Source of the DNA: an uncultured Monoglobus sp.
GTDB taxonomy: Bacteria > Bacillota > Clostridia > Monoglobales > Monoglobaceae
Length of the DNA stretch: 64,000 bases
NCBI GenBank assembly: GCA_947628795.1
Contig: CANRBF010000001.1
Coordinates: forward strand, 202,560 to 266,559
Direction of reading: 5' to 3'
Part shown: in pieces, positions 49,741 through 59,340 of the stretch
How positions within the stretch are numbered: the stretch's first letter is position 1
Layout: each line of letters starts with the position of its first letter
Notes under the pieces: generated by a model
Seen by the model: only the letters and a program-made list of their open reading frames with translations
Database searches by the model: none
Told to the model about the DNA's origin: nothing
Translations under genes and position numbers: made by a program

Positions 49741-50374
49741 ATTTCGCCGCCTCCTGTTCCGCGCTCTTGCGTGTCTTGCCGCCGCCTTTGCCGATGACCT
49801 TTCCGCGGTACACCGCCTCGACCTCGAAATACGGGTTATGGTCGGGGCCCGACTTGCTGATTAAGCGGTACGTCACCACCTCGCGGTTCCTGTCGCGCTT
49901 CTGGTAGTAGCTCTGGATCTCGGACTTGTAGTTCTCAAGCTCCACATACGAGGTGTCGCCTATCATATCGCCGATCGTGCTCATAACAAATTCGCGGGCG
50001 GGCTCTATGCCGCCGTCTAAATATATCGCCGCCAGCACTGCCTCGTATGTATCGGCAAGCACCGAGTCCTTGCGCTTGCCGCCCGACATCTGCTCCGAGC
50101 GTCCGAAACGCAGGTCCTCGCCAAGCTCCAGTTTACTCGCCGCGATCGCCAGCGTTTTTTCGCATACCGCGTTGGCTCTGATCTCGGTCAGCTCGCCCTC
50201 CGCGACGCCGCGGTATTTTTTGTAGATATGATCGGCGACCACAAACGACAGCACGCTGTCGCCCAGAAATTCCAGTCTCTGATTGCTCTCGATATGCTTG
50301 TCGTTGGCGAATGAAATATGCGTGGTCGCCAGTCGATACAGATCTCTGTTTTTGAATTTATAATTGTACTTCAT
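49706..50374 (-). CDS. rnc: Ribonuclease III
   Basis: Cleaves double-stranded RNA, including rRNA precursors. 222 residues: the RNase III domain has the signature NQRLEFLGDSVLS at 31-43 with catalytic E/D residues and DTYEAVLAAIYLDGG; the dsRNA-binding domain follows (about 150-220) with KGGGKTRKSAEQEAAKYAL. It comes 57 bases after fabF, past a terminator. Keeping rnc next to the acp/fab genes is common in bacteria. Confidence 0.97.
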   Translation of the reverse strand: MKYNYKFKNRDLYRLATTHISFANDKHIESNQRLEFLGDSVLSFVVADHIYKKYRGVAEGELTEIRANAVCEKTLAIAASKLELGEDLRFGRSEQMSGGKRKDSVLADTYEAVLAAIYLDGGIEPAREFVMSTIGDMIGDTSYVELENYKSEIQSYYQKRDRNREVVTYRLISKSGPDHNPYFEVEAVYRGKVIGKGGGKTRKSAEQEAAKYALEHTREKKV

Positions 50375-50385
50375 AATATTCTCCT

Positions 50386-50418
50386 TTGAAAATAAAGGCT
50401 CCCCCGCAGGGGAAGCCT
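50386..50418 (-). terminator. Intrinsic terminator after fabF
   Basis: Minus strand stem AGGCTTCCCC/GGGGAGCCT with one mismatch and a small loop (50396-50418), followed by TTATTTTCAA. The U-tract is interrupted, so some read-through into rnc is plausible. Confidence 0.65.
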
Positions 50419-50430
50419 GTGTCGTCTTTT

Positions 50431-51672
50431 TTACTGCTCGGTGTATTTTTTGATCACGATAGACGCGTTGTGTCCGCCAAATCCGAGCGAGTTTGAGACG
50501 GCGTACTCTATATCCGCCGCTCTGCCCTTGTTTGCCACATAGTCAAGGTCACATTCGGGGTCCGGGTCGTCAAGATTGATAGTGGGAGGCAGGAATCCGT
50601 CGCGGACAGCCCACGCGGATATAATGCCCTCTATACCTCCGGCGGCGCCCAGCATATGGCCGGTCATCGACTTGGTGGAGCTGACCGCCAGCTTGTACGC
50701 GTGATCTCCGAACACCGTCTTGATGGCCGCGGTCTCGAATTTATCGTTATAGGGCGTTGATGTGCCGTGGGCGTTTATGTAATCGACCCGGTCGGGGCTG
50801 ATCCCCGCGTCCTTTACTGCCGCCGCCATACATCTGGCGCCGCCCTCTCCGTCGGGAGCCGGAGCCGTGATATGGTAAGCGTCGTTGGTCGAGCCGTAGC
50901 CCACAAGCTCGGCTATTATATTCGCACCGCGCGCTTTGGCGTGCTCAAGCGACTCAATGACCATAATGCCGCTGCCCTCGCCCATGATAAAGCCGTCGCG
51001 CTTTTTGTCAAAGGGCGAGCACGCCTTTTCGGGCTCGTCGTTTCTGGTCGTCAGCGCCTTCATGGACGAGAATCCCGCCAGCGCCAGCTGATTGATAGTC
51101 GCCTCGGCTCCGCCGGTCAGCATAACGTCGGCGTCGCCCCTGCGGATCGCCAGCATCGCCTGGCCTATGGCGTCGGTTCCCGAGGCGCAGGCCGAAACCG
51201 TCGTAAGATTTACGCCCTTGCAGCCGAAGGCTATTCCTATCTGGCCCACGGCCATGTTTGATATCATCATCGGTATCATAAAAGGCGAAACTCTGCCCGG
51301 GCCCTTGTCGAGCAGTCTTTTGTGCTGCTCGCACAGCGTGTTGATGCCGCCGATTCCCGAGCCGACCATAACGCCGACACGGTTCGGGTCCTCCTGTTTC
51401 ATGTCAAGCTTCGCGTCGTCTGCGGCTATCTTCGCCGCCGCGACCGCATACTGCACGAAAAGGTCCATGCGCTTTGCCTCTCTCTTGTCTATATAATCGG
51501 AGGCGTTGAAGTCCTTGACCTCGGCGCCCACTTGGCACGCGAAGTCGGTCGGGTCGAATTTTGTTATCCTGCCGATCCCCGAAACGCCGTTTTTTATGTT
51601 CTCCCAAACATTGTCGGTTCCTATGCCGACCGGCGTGACCGCTCCGACGCCCGTTATAACTACTCTGTTCAT
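50431..51672 (-). CDS. fabF: 3-oxoacyl-[ACP] synthase II
   Basis: Elongating condensing enzyme of type II fatty-acid synthesis. 413 residues from the ATG at 51670-51672 (GGAGG upstream); 42 open codons before it belong to the structured intergenic region and are not part of the protein. Catalytic Cys in [14 protein letters not shown], His in [11 protein letters not shown] and His in [13 protein letters not shown]. Last of plsX-fabH-fabK-fabD-fabG-acpP-fabF. Confidence 0.97.
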   Translation of the reverse strand: MNRVVITGVGAVTPVGIGTDNVWENIKNGVSGIGRITKFDPTDFACQVGAEVKDFNASDYIDKREAKRMDLFVQYAVAAAKIAADDAKLDMKQEDPNRVGVMVGSGIGGINTLCEQHKRLLDKGPGRVSPFMIPMMISNMAVGQIGIAFGCKGVNLTTVSACASGTDAIGQAMLAIRRGDADVMLTGGAEATINQLALAGFSSMKALTTRNDEPEKACSPFDKKRDGFIMGEGSGIMVIESLEHAKARGANIIAELVGYGSTNDAYHITAPAPDGEGGARCMAAAVKDAGISPDRVDYINAHGTSTPYNDKFETAAIKTVFGDHAYKLAVSSTKSMTGHMLGAAGGIEGIISAWAVRDGFLPPTINLDDPDPECDLDYVANKGRAADIEYAVSNSLGFGGHNASIVIKKYTEQ

Positions 51673-51717
51673 TTTGCTGTTTCCTCCTACGCTATTCGCT
51701 TTTGTAGATTTCGATAA

Positions 51718-51762
51718 ATTATACAGAGGCTTGCTTTGGCAAAAAACAAGCTTCTGTATAAT
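51718..51762. repeat. 16-bp stem-loop between acpP and fabF
   Basis: ATTATACAGAGGCTTG and CAAGCTTCTGTATAAT pair at 15 of 16 positions around a 13-base loop. It lies just before the fabF ribosome site. Confidence 0.7.
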
Positions 51763-51788
51763 CTGCCGCCCCGGGCACACGGACACAC

Positions 51789-51814
51789 AAGGCGGCATGC
51801 GGACATGCCGCCTT
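51789..51814. repeat. GC-rich stem-loop downstream of acpP
   Basis: A perfect 11-bp stem AAGGCGGCATG/CATGCCGCCTT with a 4-base loop. No T-run follows on the transcribed strand. Together with flanking CGGGCAC/GTGCCCG segments it forms a larger structure that may protect the abundant acpP message. Confidence 0.65.
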
Positions 51815-51888
51815 TGGGTACCGAAAGCTCTCCTATATCTCTTTTTTAAATCCGAAAACTTTCGCGCCGTGCCCGTAAAATAATCAAA

Positions 51889-52122
51889 TTAGTCCTGATG
51901 CTCCTTGATATAGTCAACGGCATCGCTGACGGTTGAGATCTTCTCCGCGTCCTCATCGGGGATCTCGATATCGAACTCTTCCTCAAGGGCCATCATAAGC
52001 TCAACGATATCCAGTGAATCAGCCTCGAGATCGTCAATGAACGAGGCGTCCATTGTTACCGCGTCCTCGTCGGCGCCCAGCTGGTCGACCGTGATTTCCT
52101 TAACTTTTTCAAAAATATCCAT
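51889..52122 (-). CDS. acpP: Acyl carrier protein
   Basis: 77 residues, acidic, with the phosphopantetheine attachment S36 in [18 protein letters not shown]. Carries growing acyl chains. GGAGG precedes the ATG. It lies between fabG and fabF; 216 bases with two strong hairpins separate it from the fabF start. Confidence 0.98.
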   Translation of the reverse strand: MDIFEKVKEITVDQLGADEDAVTMDASFIDDLEADSLDIVELMMALEEEFDIEIPDEDAEKISTVSDAVDYIKEHQD

Positions 52123-52193
52123 TTTGTTTCCTCCATTTACATTGTTTTAATTTGTTTTATTTGCTTTATTTTAATTTATTTTTCAATACTATA

Positions 52194-52946
52194 TCACATA
52201 ACAAGGCCGCCGTCAACATTTATTACCTGACCCGTTATATATTTCGCGCCTTCGCCCGCCAGGAACACCGCCAGGTTGGCGATATCCTCGACTTGGCCGA
52301 ACCGCTTGAGCGGGATCGCGTCCTTATATGACTGCTGTATGTTCTCGGGCAGCTTGTCGGTCATCGGCGTTTGAATAAATCCGGGAGCTATGGCGTTGCA
52401 GCGGATATTGCGCGACGCAAGTTCCTTCGCCACCGATTTTGTGAGGCCGATAAGACCCGCCTTTGACGCGGCGTAGTTCGCCTGACCAGCGTTGCCCATG
52501 ACGCCCGATACCGACGCCATGTTGATTATCACGCCCGCGCGCTGCTTCATCAGCGTGCGCGCAGCCGACTTTATCACGTTGAACGCGCCCTTTAAATTAA
52601 CTGTCAGCACCGCGTCCCAATCCGCCTCGCTCATGCGCATGATAAGATTGTCGCGCGTGATGCCCGCGTTGTTCACGATAACGTCTACGCTGCCGAACTC
52701 GTCCTTGGCGAACTTTATCAGCCCGTCGGTGTCGTCGGGCTTTGACACGTCGCCAAGATAGTATTTCGCGCCGCCGCCCGCGGCCTTGATCTCATCGCAC
52801 ACGGCCTGCGCCGCATCCGCCTGACCCTCGATATCAATATCAAAAACCACAACGTTCGCGCCCAAACCACCGAATTTTATCGCGATCTCTCTGCCGATCC
52901 CGCGGGCCGAGCCCGTCACTATTACAGTTTTATTCTCGTATTCCAT
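52194..52946 (-). CDS. fabG: 3-oxoacyl-[ACP] reductase
   Basis: NADPH-dependent ketoreduction step of fatty-acid elongation. 250 residues, SDR fold: VTGSARGIGREIA (cofactor), NNAGITRDNL, catalytic S and YxxxK in MASVSGVMGNAGQANYAASK. GGGAGG precedes the ATG. Confidence 0.96.
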   Translation of the reverse strand: MEYENKTVIVTGSARGIGREIAIKFGGLGANVVVFDIDIEGQADAAQAVCDEIKAAGGGAKYYLGDVSKPDDTDGLIKFAKDEFGSVDVIVNNAGITRDNLIMRMSEADWDAVLTVNLKGAFNVIKSAARTLMKQRAGVIINMASVSGVMGNAGQANYAASKAGLIGLTKSVAKELASRNIRCNAIAPGFIQTPMTDKLPENIQQSYKDAIPLKRFGQVEDIANLAVFLAGEGAKYITGQVINVDGGLVM

Positions 52947-52959
52947 TATTATACCTCCC

Positions 52960-53895
52960 TTAGTCGATCCCCAGCGCCGCCTTTGTTTTGTTAAGCGACG
53001 CCATATCCTCGATGTTGAGTATGGTCTTTGTTTTGTCTATCCTCTTTACAAAGCCGCTGAGCGCCTTACCGGGACCGATCTCGATAAACGTGTCCACGCC
53101 GTCCGCCATCATGCGCCTGAGGCTTTCCTCAAACAGCACCGAGCTTGACACCTGGCGCACCAGAATGTCGCGGATCTCATCGCTGCTCTTGACGTAGTCG
53201 GCGGTCACGTTGGTTATCAGCGGGATTTTCATCTCGCCGATCTCAACCTTTTCAAGCTCCGCCTTGAGCTTCTCGCCCGCGCCCCTGAGCATACTGCAAT
53301 GGAAAGGCGCCGACACGGGCATAAGCACGGCGCGCTTCGCGCCCTTTTCCTTGGCCAGCTCGCAGGCGTACTCAACGGCCGCTTTTTCTCCGGCAACGGT
53401 TATCTGGCCGGGGCAGTTGAAATTGGCGGGCTCGCAGACTCCTTTTTCGGAGGCTTTGGCGCAGATCTCGCGCACGTCCTCGGGGGTAAGCGCCAAAATA
53501 ACAGCCATGGCGCCGACACCGAGCGGAACCTCCTCCTGCATATACTTGCCGCGCTTTTTGACCAAGCGAACCGCGTCGGAAAATTTCATACTGCCCGAGC
53601 AGACGTGGGCGGTGTACTCGCCCAAACTCAGACCCGCAACCACGTCGGGCTTTAGCCCGATCTCCTCGGCGACTTTAAGCGCCGCGGCGGACATCGTGAG
53701 TATCGCCGGCTGAGTGTTCTCGGTTATCATCAGCGTGTCGCTGTCGCCGTTCCATATCATGTCTTTTATGTCAAAGCCCAGAGCCTCGCTCGCCTCGTCG
53801 AAAACTCTGTCGGCAGCGGGAAAATTCTCGCACAGCTCCTTGCCCATGCCGATCGCCTGGGCGCCCTGGCCCGAAAATAAAAATGCTGTTTTCAT
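52960..53895 (-). CDS. fabD: Malonyl-CoA:ACP transacylase
   Basis: Loads malonyl groups onto ACP. 311 residues with FLFSGQGAQAIGMGKEL, catalytic Ser in VAGLSLGEYTAHV and His in VSAPFHCSML. The AAAGGAG site lies 14 bases before the ATG, over the fabK stop; the spacing is longer than usual, and coupling to fabK is likely. Confidence 0.96.
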   Translation of the reverse strand: MKTAFLFSGQGAQAIGMGKELCENFPAADRVFDEASEALGFDIKDMIWNGDSDTLMITENTQPAILTMSAAALKVAEEIGLKPDVVAGLSLGEYTAHVCSGSMKFSDAVRLVKKRGKYMQEEVPLGVGAMAVILALTPEDVREICAKASEKGVCEPANFNCPGQITVAGEKAAVEYACELAKEKGAKRAVLMPVSAPFHCSMLRGAGEKLKAELEKVEIGEMKIPLITNVTADYVKSSDEIRDILVRQVSSSVLFEESLRRMMADGVDTFIEIGPGKALSGFVKRIDKTKTILNIEDMASLNKTKAALGID

Positions 53896-53898
53896 GTT

Positions 53899-54807
53899 TT
53901 AAAATTCTACTCCTTTGAAATAATCTTTTATGATATCCGCGCAGGGCTCGATTTTTTTAACCATAGCCGCACTCTGACCCGCCATCAGCGAGCCCGTCTG
54001 CACGTCGCCTTCTTCAAAAGCGCGCCGCAGTCCTCCGACGCCAAGCGCCTCGATCTCCTCAAAAGACGCACCCTCTTTTTCAAGTCTGTCGTACTCGCGG
54101 GTGAGCTTGTTTTTGAGCGCTCTCACGGGCGCGCCCGTCGAGCGTCCGGTTACGACCGCGTCTCTGTCTTTGGCCTTTAGCACCGCGTTTTTGTAGTTCT
54201 CGTGAGCCAAACACTCGGTTGAGCATATAAATCTTGTGCCCGCTTGGATACCGTCCGCGCCCAGAGCGAACGCGGCTCTTGTGCCTCTGCTGTCGGCGTA
54301 GCCTCCGGCCGATACTACGGGGATAGATACCGCGTCGACCACCTGGGGCGTCAGCACCATTGTGGTGAGCTCGCCTATGTGGCCGCCCGCCTCGGTGCCC
54401 TCCGCTATAACCGCGTCGGCTCCCGCTTTTTCCATGCGCTTCGCCATCGCCACACTGGCGATGACCGGCATGATCTTTATCCCCGCCTCTTTGAGAGAGG
54501 CTATATATTTTCCGGGATTTCCGGCACCTGTGGCTACCGCCGTCGGTTTTTCCTCTATTATAACACGCATTATCTCGTCGGCGTTGGGATTCATCAGCAT
54601 GACATTGACGCCGAACGGCTTGTCGGTCAGCGTCCGCGCCTTTTTGATCTGCTCTCTCACTACCTCGGCGGGAGCTCCGCCCGCCGCGATAAGACCAAAA
54701 CCACCGCCGTTTGACACGGCCGCCGCCAGCTCCGCGGTGGCGACCCAAGCCATGCCGCCTTGTATTATCGGATATTCTATGCCAAGCAATTCGCAAATTC
54801 TGTTCAT
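53899..54807 (-). CDS. fabK: Enoyl-[ACP] reductase, FMN type
   Basis: Completes each elongation cycle; FabK is a flavoprotein unrelated to FabI and insensitive to triclosan. 302 residues from the ATG at 54805-54807, set by GGAGG; the frame is open 39 further codons over fabH. NPD-like TIM barrel: YPIIQGGMAWVATAELAAAV, GGFGLIAAGG, EGTEAGGHIG, VVSAGGYAD and LGADGIQAGTRF. Replaces FabI in many Firmicutes. Confidence 0.96.
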   Translation of the reverse strand: MNRICELLGIEYPIIQGGMAWVATAELAAAVSNGGGFGLIAAGGAPAEVVREQIKKARTLTDKPFGVNVMLMNPNADEIMRVIIEEKPTAVATGAGNPGKYIASLKEAGIKIMPVIASVAMAKRMEKAGADAVIAEGTEAGGHIGELTTMVLTPQVVDAVSIPVVSAGGYADSRGTRAAFALGADGIQAGTRFICSTECLAHENYKNAVLKAKDRDAVVTGRSTGAPVRALKNKLTREYDRLEKEGASFEEIEALGVGGLRRAFEEGDVQTGSLMAGQSAAMVKKIEPCADIIKDYFKGVEF

Positions 54808-54821
54808 AACTACTTCCTCCT

Positions 54822-55811
54822 CTACAGTTCTATCAGCGCGCTGCCCCAGGTAAGGCCTCCGCCGAAGCCCACCAGCACCAGCTTTTCGCCGGGCTTTATC
54901 CTGCCCTGCTCCACCGCCTCGCAAAGGGCGATCGGCACGCAGGCGGCCGACATGTTGCCGTACTTTTCAACGTTGCAGAAAACCTTGTCGTGCTCAAGCT
55001 TGAGCCTCTTTCTGGCGCCCTCGATAATGCGCTTGTTGGCCTGATGGGGTATCACCAGATCAAGCTCCGAAATATCGACGCCGCACTTTTTCGCGACCTT
55101 GATCGTGGCGCTCTCCATTGTTTTGACGGCGAACTTGAACACTGCCTGGCCGTCCATCCAGATCGTGCGCTTGTTGTCCGAAAACGGTCTGCGCTCTATG
55201 TCCTCGTCGCTCGCCTTAAGGCCGCAGCAGGTGAGCAGATTGCCCTGCGCTCCGTCCGAGCCCAGCACCGTGCCCAACACCCCTGTTTTTTTGTCCGCCG
55301 CGGTGAGCACCGCCGCTCCCGCGCCGTCTCCGAACAGCACGCAGGTGGCTCTGTCCTTATACTCGGTAATTTTTGTCAGCGTGTCCGCGCCGATAACCAG
55401 CGCGTTTTTATACGCTCCGCTTTTTATGTACAAGCTCGCCGTGGCCAGCGCGAAAATGAATCCCGAGCACGCCGCGTTTATGTCAAACGCCGCCGCGTTT
55501 TTGGCTCCGAGCTTCGCCTGAACCATGCAGGAGCATGACGGGGTGTACATTTCGGGCGAAACCGACGCCAGAACGATAAGCTCCACATCCTCCGCCGCAA
55601 GGCCTGCATCTTTCAGAGCCGCCTCGGCAGCCTTGGCTCCGAGATCCGACGTGTACTCATCGGGCGCGCTCATGCGGCGCTCCTTGACGCCGACGCGCTT
55701 TGTTATCCACTCGTCGCTGGTGTCGACGATAGTCTCGAAATAGGCGTTGTCAAGCACCTTTTCGGGCAGATACTTGCCGACCCCGGCGATTTTTGCGTAT
55801 ATCTCACTCAT
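54822..55811 (-). CDS. fabH: 3-oxoacyl-[ACP] synthase III
   Basis: Starts fatty-acid synthesis by condensing acetyl- or branched acyl-CoA with malonyl-ACP. 329 residues: catalytic Cys in INAACSGFIFAL, His in VIPHQANKRII, and Asn region LVGFGGGLTWGSAL. AAAGG precedes the ATG. Directly follows plsX. Confidence 0.97.
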   Translation of the reverse strand: MSEIYAKIAGVGKYLPEKVLDNAYFETIVDTSDEWITKRVGVKERRMSAPDEYTSDLGAKAAEAALKDAGLAAEDVELIVLASVSPEMYTPSCSCMVQAKLGAKNAAAFDINAACSGFIFALATASLYIKSGAYKNALVIGADTLTKITEYKDRATCVLFGDGAGAAVLTAADKKTGVLGTVLGSDGAQGNLLTCCGLKASDEDIERRPFSDNKRTIWMDGQAVFKFAVKTMESATIKVAKKCGVDISELDLVIPHQANKRIIEGARKRLKLEHDKVFCNVEKYGNMSAACVPIALCEAVEQGRIKPGEKLVLVGFGGGLTWGSALIEL

Positions 55812-55845
55812 GTTTTTATGCCTTTCTTTATATGCTGAATTTAAG

Positions 55846-56835
55846 TTAATATCTTGTTATATTCTCCGCGATCGCGGCGGTCAAGTTGTTGTTTACCATA
55901 CCTATCGCCTGCCTCACCGCATGATAAAACGCTTTCGCGTTCGAGCTTCCGTGGGCCTTGACGACCGGCTTCGCGCAGCCCAGGATAGGCGCGCCGCCGT
56001 ACTCGGTATAGTCCATCTGTTTTGCGAAGTCCTTGACTTTGCCTTTTATCAAAAGCGCCGCCATCTTTGAGCGCATACCGTCCAGCAGCAGGCTTTTGAG
56101 CACGTCCTTCACGAATATGCCCATGCCCTCCATGAACTTGAGCACAACATTTCCCGTGAACCCGTCGCACACGACCACGTCGGCGCCGCCGAGCGGAATG
56201 TCGCGCCCCTCGATATAGCCGATATAGTTTATCGGGATCTCCTTGAGCATGCGTCCCGCCTCGATCACCGCGTCGGTGCCTTTTTCCTCCTCGGCGCCGA
56301 TATTCACGAGCGCCACGCGCGGACTTTTGGTTTTCATGATCTTTTCCATATATATCGAGCCCATGATCGCGAACTGCTTTAAAAATGCCGCCCCGCACTC
56401 GGAGTTGGCTCCGCCGTCCACCATCAAAAAGCAGCCCGTCTCGCAGGGCATCATCGGCGCCAGCGCCACGCGGCGCACACCTTTGAGCCGCTTTACAATG
56501 AGCGTAGCGCCGGTTATCAGAGCGCCCGTGTTTCCCGCGCTCACCAGCACATCGCCCTCGTCATGGCGCAGCATTTCAAGCCCGACGCGCAGCGACGAGT
56601 CCTTTTTCTGCCTGATAGCCGAGGTGGGCTCGTCATTCCCGCTGATTATCTCGGAAGCGTTTTTGACTTTTATCTTATCGCCGTCGTATCCGCTTGCCTT
56701 GAGCTCTTTTTCTATGTCGCTCTCCCGTCCGACCAGCGTGATATTCTCGCCGAACTCCTCCGCCGCCGTAACGCAGCCCTTGACGATCTCCGCGGGAGCG
56801 TTGTCGCCGCCCATAGCGTCAACAATTATATTCAT
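55846..56835 (-). CDS. plsX: Phosphate acyltransferase PlsX
   Basis: Converts acyl-ACP to acyl-phosphate for PlsY in phospholipid synthesis. 329 residues with MNIIVDAMGGDNAPAEIVKG, SAGNTGALITGATLIV and VVCDGFTGNVVLKFMEG. First gene of the fab operon. Upstream (56836-56917) I see no clear promoter or FapR-type palindrome. Confidence 0.96.
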   Translation of the reverse strand: MNIIVDAMGGDNAPAEIVKGCVTAAEEFGENITLVGRESDIEKELKASGYDGDKIKVKNASEIISGNDEPTSAIRQKKDSSLRVGLEMLRHDEGDVLVSAGNTGALITGATLIVKRLKGVRRVALAPMMPCETGCFLMVDGGANSECGAAFLKQFAIMGSIYMEKIMKTKSPRVALVNIGAEEEKGTDAVIEAGRMLKEIPINYIGYIEGRDIPLGGADVVVCDGFTGNVVLKFMEGMGIFVKDVLKSLLLDGMRSKMAALLIKGKVKDFAKQMDYTEYGGAPILGCAKPVVKAHGSSNAKAFYHAVRQAIGMVNNNLTAAIAENITRY

Positions 56836-56917
56836 ACAATCAATCCTATCTGTCGATTAAAACATAATATAAAACCGAAACAATTTCAATATATGTCACA
56901 TTTATGTAACATCGCTG

Positions 56918-57484
56918 TTACTTAAATGTTAACAAGCTGCGGTTTTTGAAAATATAATCAAGGCCCGAGAGCACGGTGAGCGCCGTTGAGATCACTACCA
57001 GAACGAGCACGATCAAGTTACGGACGCCGCCCGAAATGGGGTCGCTGTAGACGTTTATGATCTGGGTGATGATGACCGCGATTATCATAAAGAACTGCGA
57101 CACCGTTTTGAGTTTTCCCAGAAATCCCGCGGCTATAACTCGGTTTTCCTCAAGGGCCAGCATGCGTATGCCTGTGACGATCAGCTCGCGGGCGATTATG
57201 ATGATCACGACACCCGCGTTTATATACGGCTGATCCGACGCCAGAAAGCATACGAGAGCGCCGATCGTCAGCAATTTGTCGGCCATCGGGTCCATCAGCT
57301 TGCCGAAATTGGTGACGCTGCGGGTCCTGCGGGCGATCTGCCCGTCCAAATAGTCGGTCACAGCCGCAAGCAGAAACACGACCAGCGACAGATACAGCCC
57401 GACCGTGCCGCAGCACAGGTTAAGCACCATAAACACCGGGATCAGAATCACTCTGATAAGCGTCAGTTTATTCGGCAAACTCAT
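56918..57484 (-). CDS. pgsA: CDP-diacylglycerol--glycerol-3-phosphate 3-phosphatidyltransferase
   Basis: First step from CDP-diacylglycerol (made by CdsA) to phosphatidylglycerol. 188 residues, about four membrane segments, with the full CDP-alcohol phosphotransferase signature D-x2-DG-x2-AR-x8-G-x3-D-x3-D visible as DYLDGQIARRTRSVTNFGKL followed by MDPMADK. GGAGGGG precedes the ATG. Follows rimO by 13 bases. Confidence 0.96.
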   Translation of the reverse strand: MSLPNKLTLIRVILIPVFMVLNLCCGTVGLYLSLVVFLLAAVTDYLDGQIARRTRSVTNFGKLMDPMADKLLTIGALVCFLASDQPYINAGVVIIIIARELIVTGIRMLALEENRVIAAGFLGKLKTVSQFFMIIAVIITQIINVYSDPISGGVRNLIVLVLVVISTALTVLSGLDYIFKNRSLLTFK

Positions 57485-57497
57485 AATATCCCCTCCG

Positions 57498-58829
57498 TTA
57501 TTTAACCGCTCTTCCGAACAGATTCATGTCCTCCGCCTCGTCTATCCTGACCCGAGCGAAATCTCCGGGTCTCAGCTTTTCTTTAGATTTGAAGAACACC
57601 ATACCGTCGATATCCACCGAGTCGGCGTATGTCCTGCCAAAGTAATTTTTTATTATCTCGTCGCGGCCCTCGACCAGAACGGTCTGTACCGTTCCGACCT
57701 TCGCCGCGTTGTTCTCGTCGTCAATATCGGCCTGCGCCACCATAACGTTTTCAAGGCGCCGCCGCTTTTCCTCCTCGTCTATCTGATCGGGCATATCATA
57801 CGCCGGTGTGTCCTCCTCGCGGGAATATGTAAACACGCCCAGACGGTCGAATCTCGCCTCGTCGATAAAGCGCAGCAGGTCGTCCATATCCTCCTCAGTC
57901 TCGCCGGGGAAGCCCACGATCAGAGTTGTCCTTATAACCGCGTCGGGGATATTCGCTCTGATCTTTTTTATCATTTCGGTTATCTGCGCGCGGTTCGTGC
58001 GTCTGCCCATTCTTTTAAGAACGCGGTCGCTTGAATGCTGTATCGGTATGTCGAAGTAGTTACAGAGCTTAGGCTCGCTCGCGAAGGTCTCTATAAGCTC
58101 GTCGGTCACAAGCTCGGGATAGCAGTAGTGAACCCTCACCCACTCGATGCCCGAAACGGCGCACAGTTTTTTGAGAAGCTCCGCCAGGCGGTACTCGCCG
58201 TAGATGTCAATGCCGTAGCGCGTGGTATCCTGCGCTATAACTATCAGCTCCTTGACGCCGTCCGCCGCCAGCTTTTCCGCCTCGGCGAATACGTCCTCGA
58301 TCCTTCGGCTGCGGTACGCGCCGCGTATCGACGGGATAACGCAGTATGTGCAGCGGTTGTCGCAGCCCTCAGCAATCTTCAGAAACGCGGTGTAGCCCGG
58401 GGTCGAGCGCTCGCGCTCTCCCTCAAACAGCAGCGGCTTTTCGGAGCAGCTGACGCTTGCCGGTCCTCCGCCGATACGCGCGTTTATTATGTCGACGATC
58501 CTGTCGTACTCATTGACGCCGATAACCGCGTCGACCTCGGGGATCTCGCGGAGTATCTGCTCCTTGTAGCGCTGCGCGAGACAGCCGGTGACGATCAGCA
58601 GTTTTTCCTTGTTTTTATCGGCTTTTTTGTATTGCGCCAGCTCCAAGATACAGTTTATCGACTCGGTCTGAGCGTCCTCCACAAACGTGCAGGTGTTGAC
58701 GATCATAATGTCCGCGTCGGCCTCATTCTCCCATATCTCAAAGCCGCCCGATCTGAGCAGAGCCGTCATCTGCTCGCTGTCGATCAAATTTTTTGAGCAT
58801 CCCAAAGATGCTATAGATACCTTTTTCAA
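57498..58829 (-). CDS. rimO: Ribosomal protein S12 methylthiotransferase
   Basis: Radical SAM enzyme adding a methylthio group to an aspartate of S12. 443 residues: UPF0004 domain (ASLGCSKNLIDSE with its Cys ligands), radical SAM CDNRCTYCVIPSIRG, and TRAM domain at the C-terminus. The start codon is TTG (58827-58829), supported by AGGAG 7 bases upstream; no nearer ATG is in frame. rimO-pgsA adjacency is typical in Firmicutes. Confidence 0.94.
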   Translation of the reverse strand: MKKVSIASLGCSKNLIDSEQMTALLRSGGFEIWENEADADIMIVNTCTFVEDAQTESINCILELAQYKKADKNKEKLLIVTGCLAQRYKEQILREIPEVDAVIGVNEYDRIVDIINARIGGGPASVSCSEKPLLFEGERERSTPGYTAFLKIAEGCDNRCTYCVIPSIRGAYRSRRIEDVFAEAEKLAADGVKELIVIAQDTTRYGIDIYGEYRLAELLKKLCAVSGIEWVRVHYCYPELVTDELIETFASEPKLCNYFDIPIQHSSDRVLKRMGRRTNRAQITEMIKKIRANIPDAVIRTTLIVGFPGETEEDMDDLLRFIDEARFDRLGVFTYSREEDTPAYDMPDQIDEEEKRRRLENVMVAQADIDDENNAAKVGTVQTVLVEGRDEIIKNYFGRTYADSVDIDGMVFFKSKEKLRPGDFARVRIDEAEDMNLFGRAVK

Positions 58830-58850
58830 ATTCTTTCTCCTATTAATTGT

Positions 58851-59315
58851 TTATCGGGCAAAGTCAAAGTCGTACTCGTCAAGGACCCGGCGTATCTCCG
58901 ATGGCGAGTAGCCCCGCCGCGCAAGCGCCGCCTTAAACCGCGCCAAGTCTTTGTAGTCCGAGATCTCGGTGACCCTCAGTCTCTGCTCCACGTATTCGCG
59001 CAGAGCCGCGTCGAAGTCCACATCGGCGTTTTCAAAGGCTCGGTCGATCAAAACGGGCGCCACGCCCTTGCGCAAAAGCTCCTGCCTTATGCGATACTCT
59101 CCCTTTTGGCCCAAATTCACGCCGTCGGCCACATAGAACTCGGCGTATCGCGCGTCGTCGAGCAGCTTTTCCTCGATCAGCCTGCCCACTATCTGCTCCG
59201 AGGTGTCCTCATCGTAGCCCTTTCGGCGCAGGCGGTCGTATATCTCGCGGGACGTGTACATCCGCGCTGACAAGTACCGAGCCGCCAAATGCAGCCCTTT
59301 TGTAAAATTATCCAT
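58851..59315 (-). CDS. recX: RecA regulator RecX
   Basis: 154 residues of three-helix repeats: ALRRKGYDEDTSEQIV-like segments RLRRKGYDEDTSEQIVGRL and RRGYSPSEIRRVLDEYDF flank the RecX core (LDDARYAEFYVADGVNLG). RecX binds RecA filaments and modulates recombination. It lies behind recA, with a repeat cluster between. GGAG precedes the ATG. Confidence 0.92.
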   Translation of the reverse strand: MDNFTKGLHLAARYLSARMYTSREIYDRLRRKGYDEDTSEQIVGRLIEEKLLDDARYAEFYVADGVNLGQKGEYRIRQELLRKGVAPVLIDRAFENADVDFDAALREYVEQRLRVTEISDYKDLARFKAALARRGYSPSEIRRVLDEYDFDFAR

Positions 59316-59340
59316 AATTTATCTCCATTCACAATATTTC

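Noticed and set aside
51673..51798. 42-residue N-terminal extension of FabF
   Set aside because: The extension translates the stem-loop region; a strong GGAGG site precedes the conserved MNRVVITG start.
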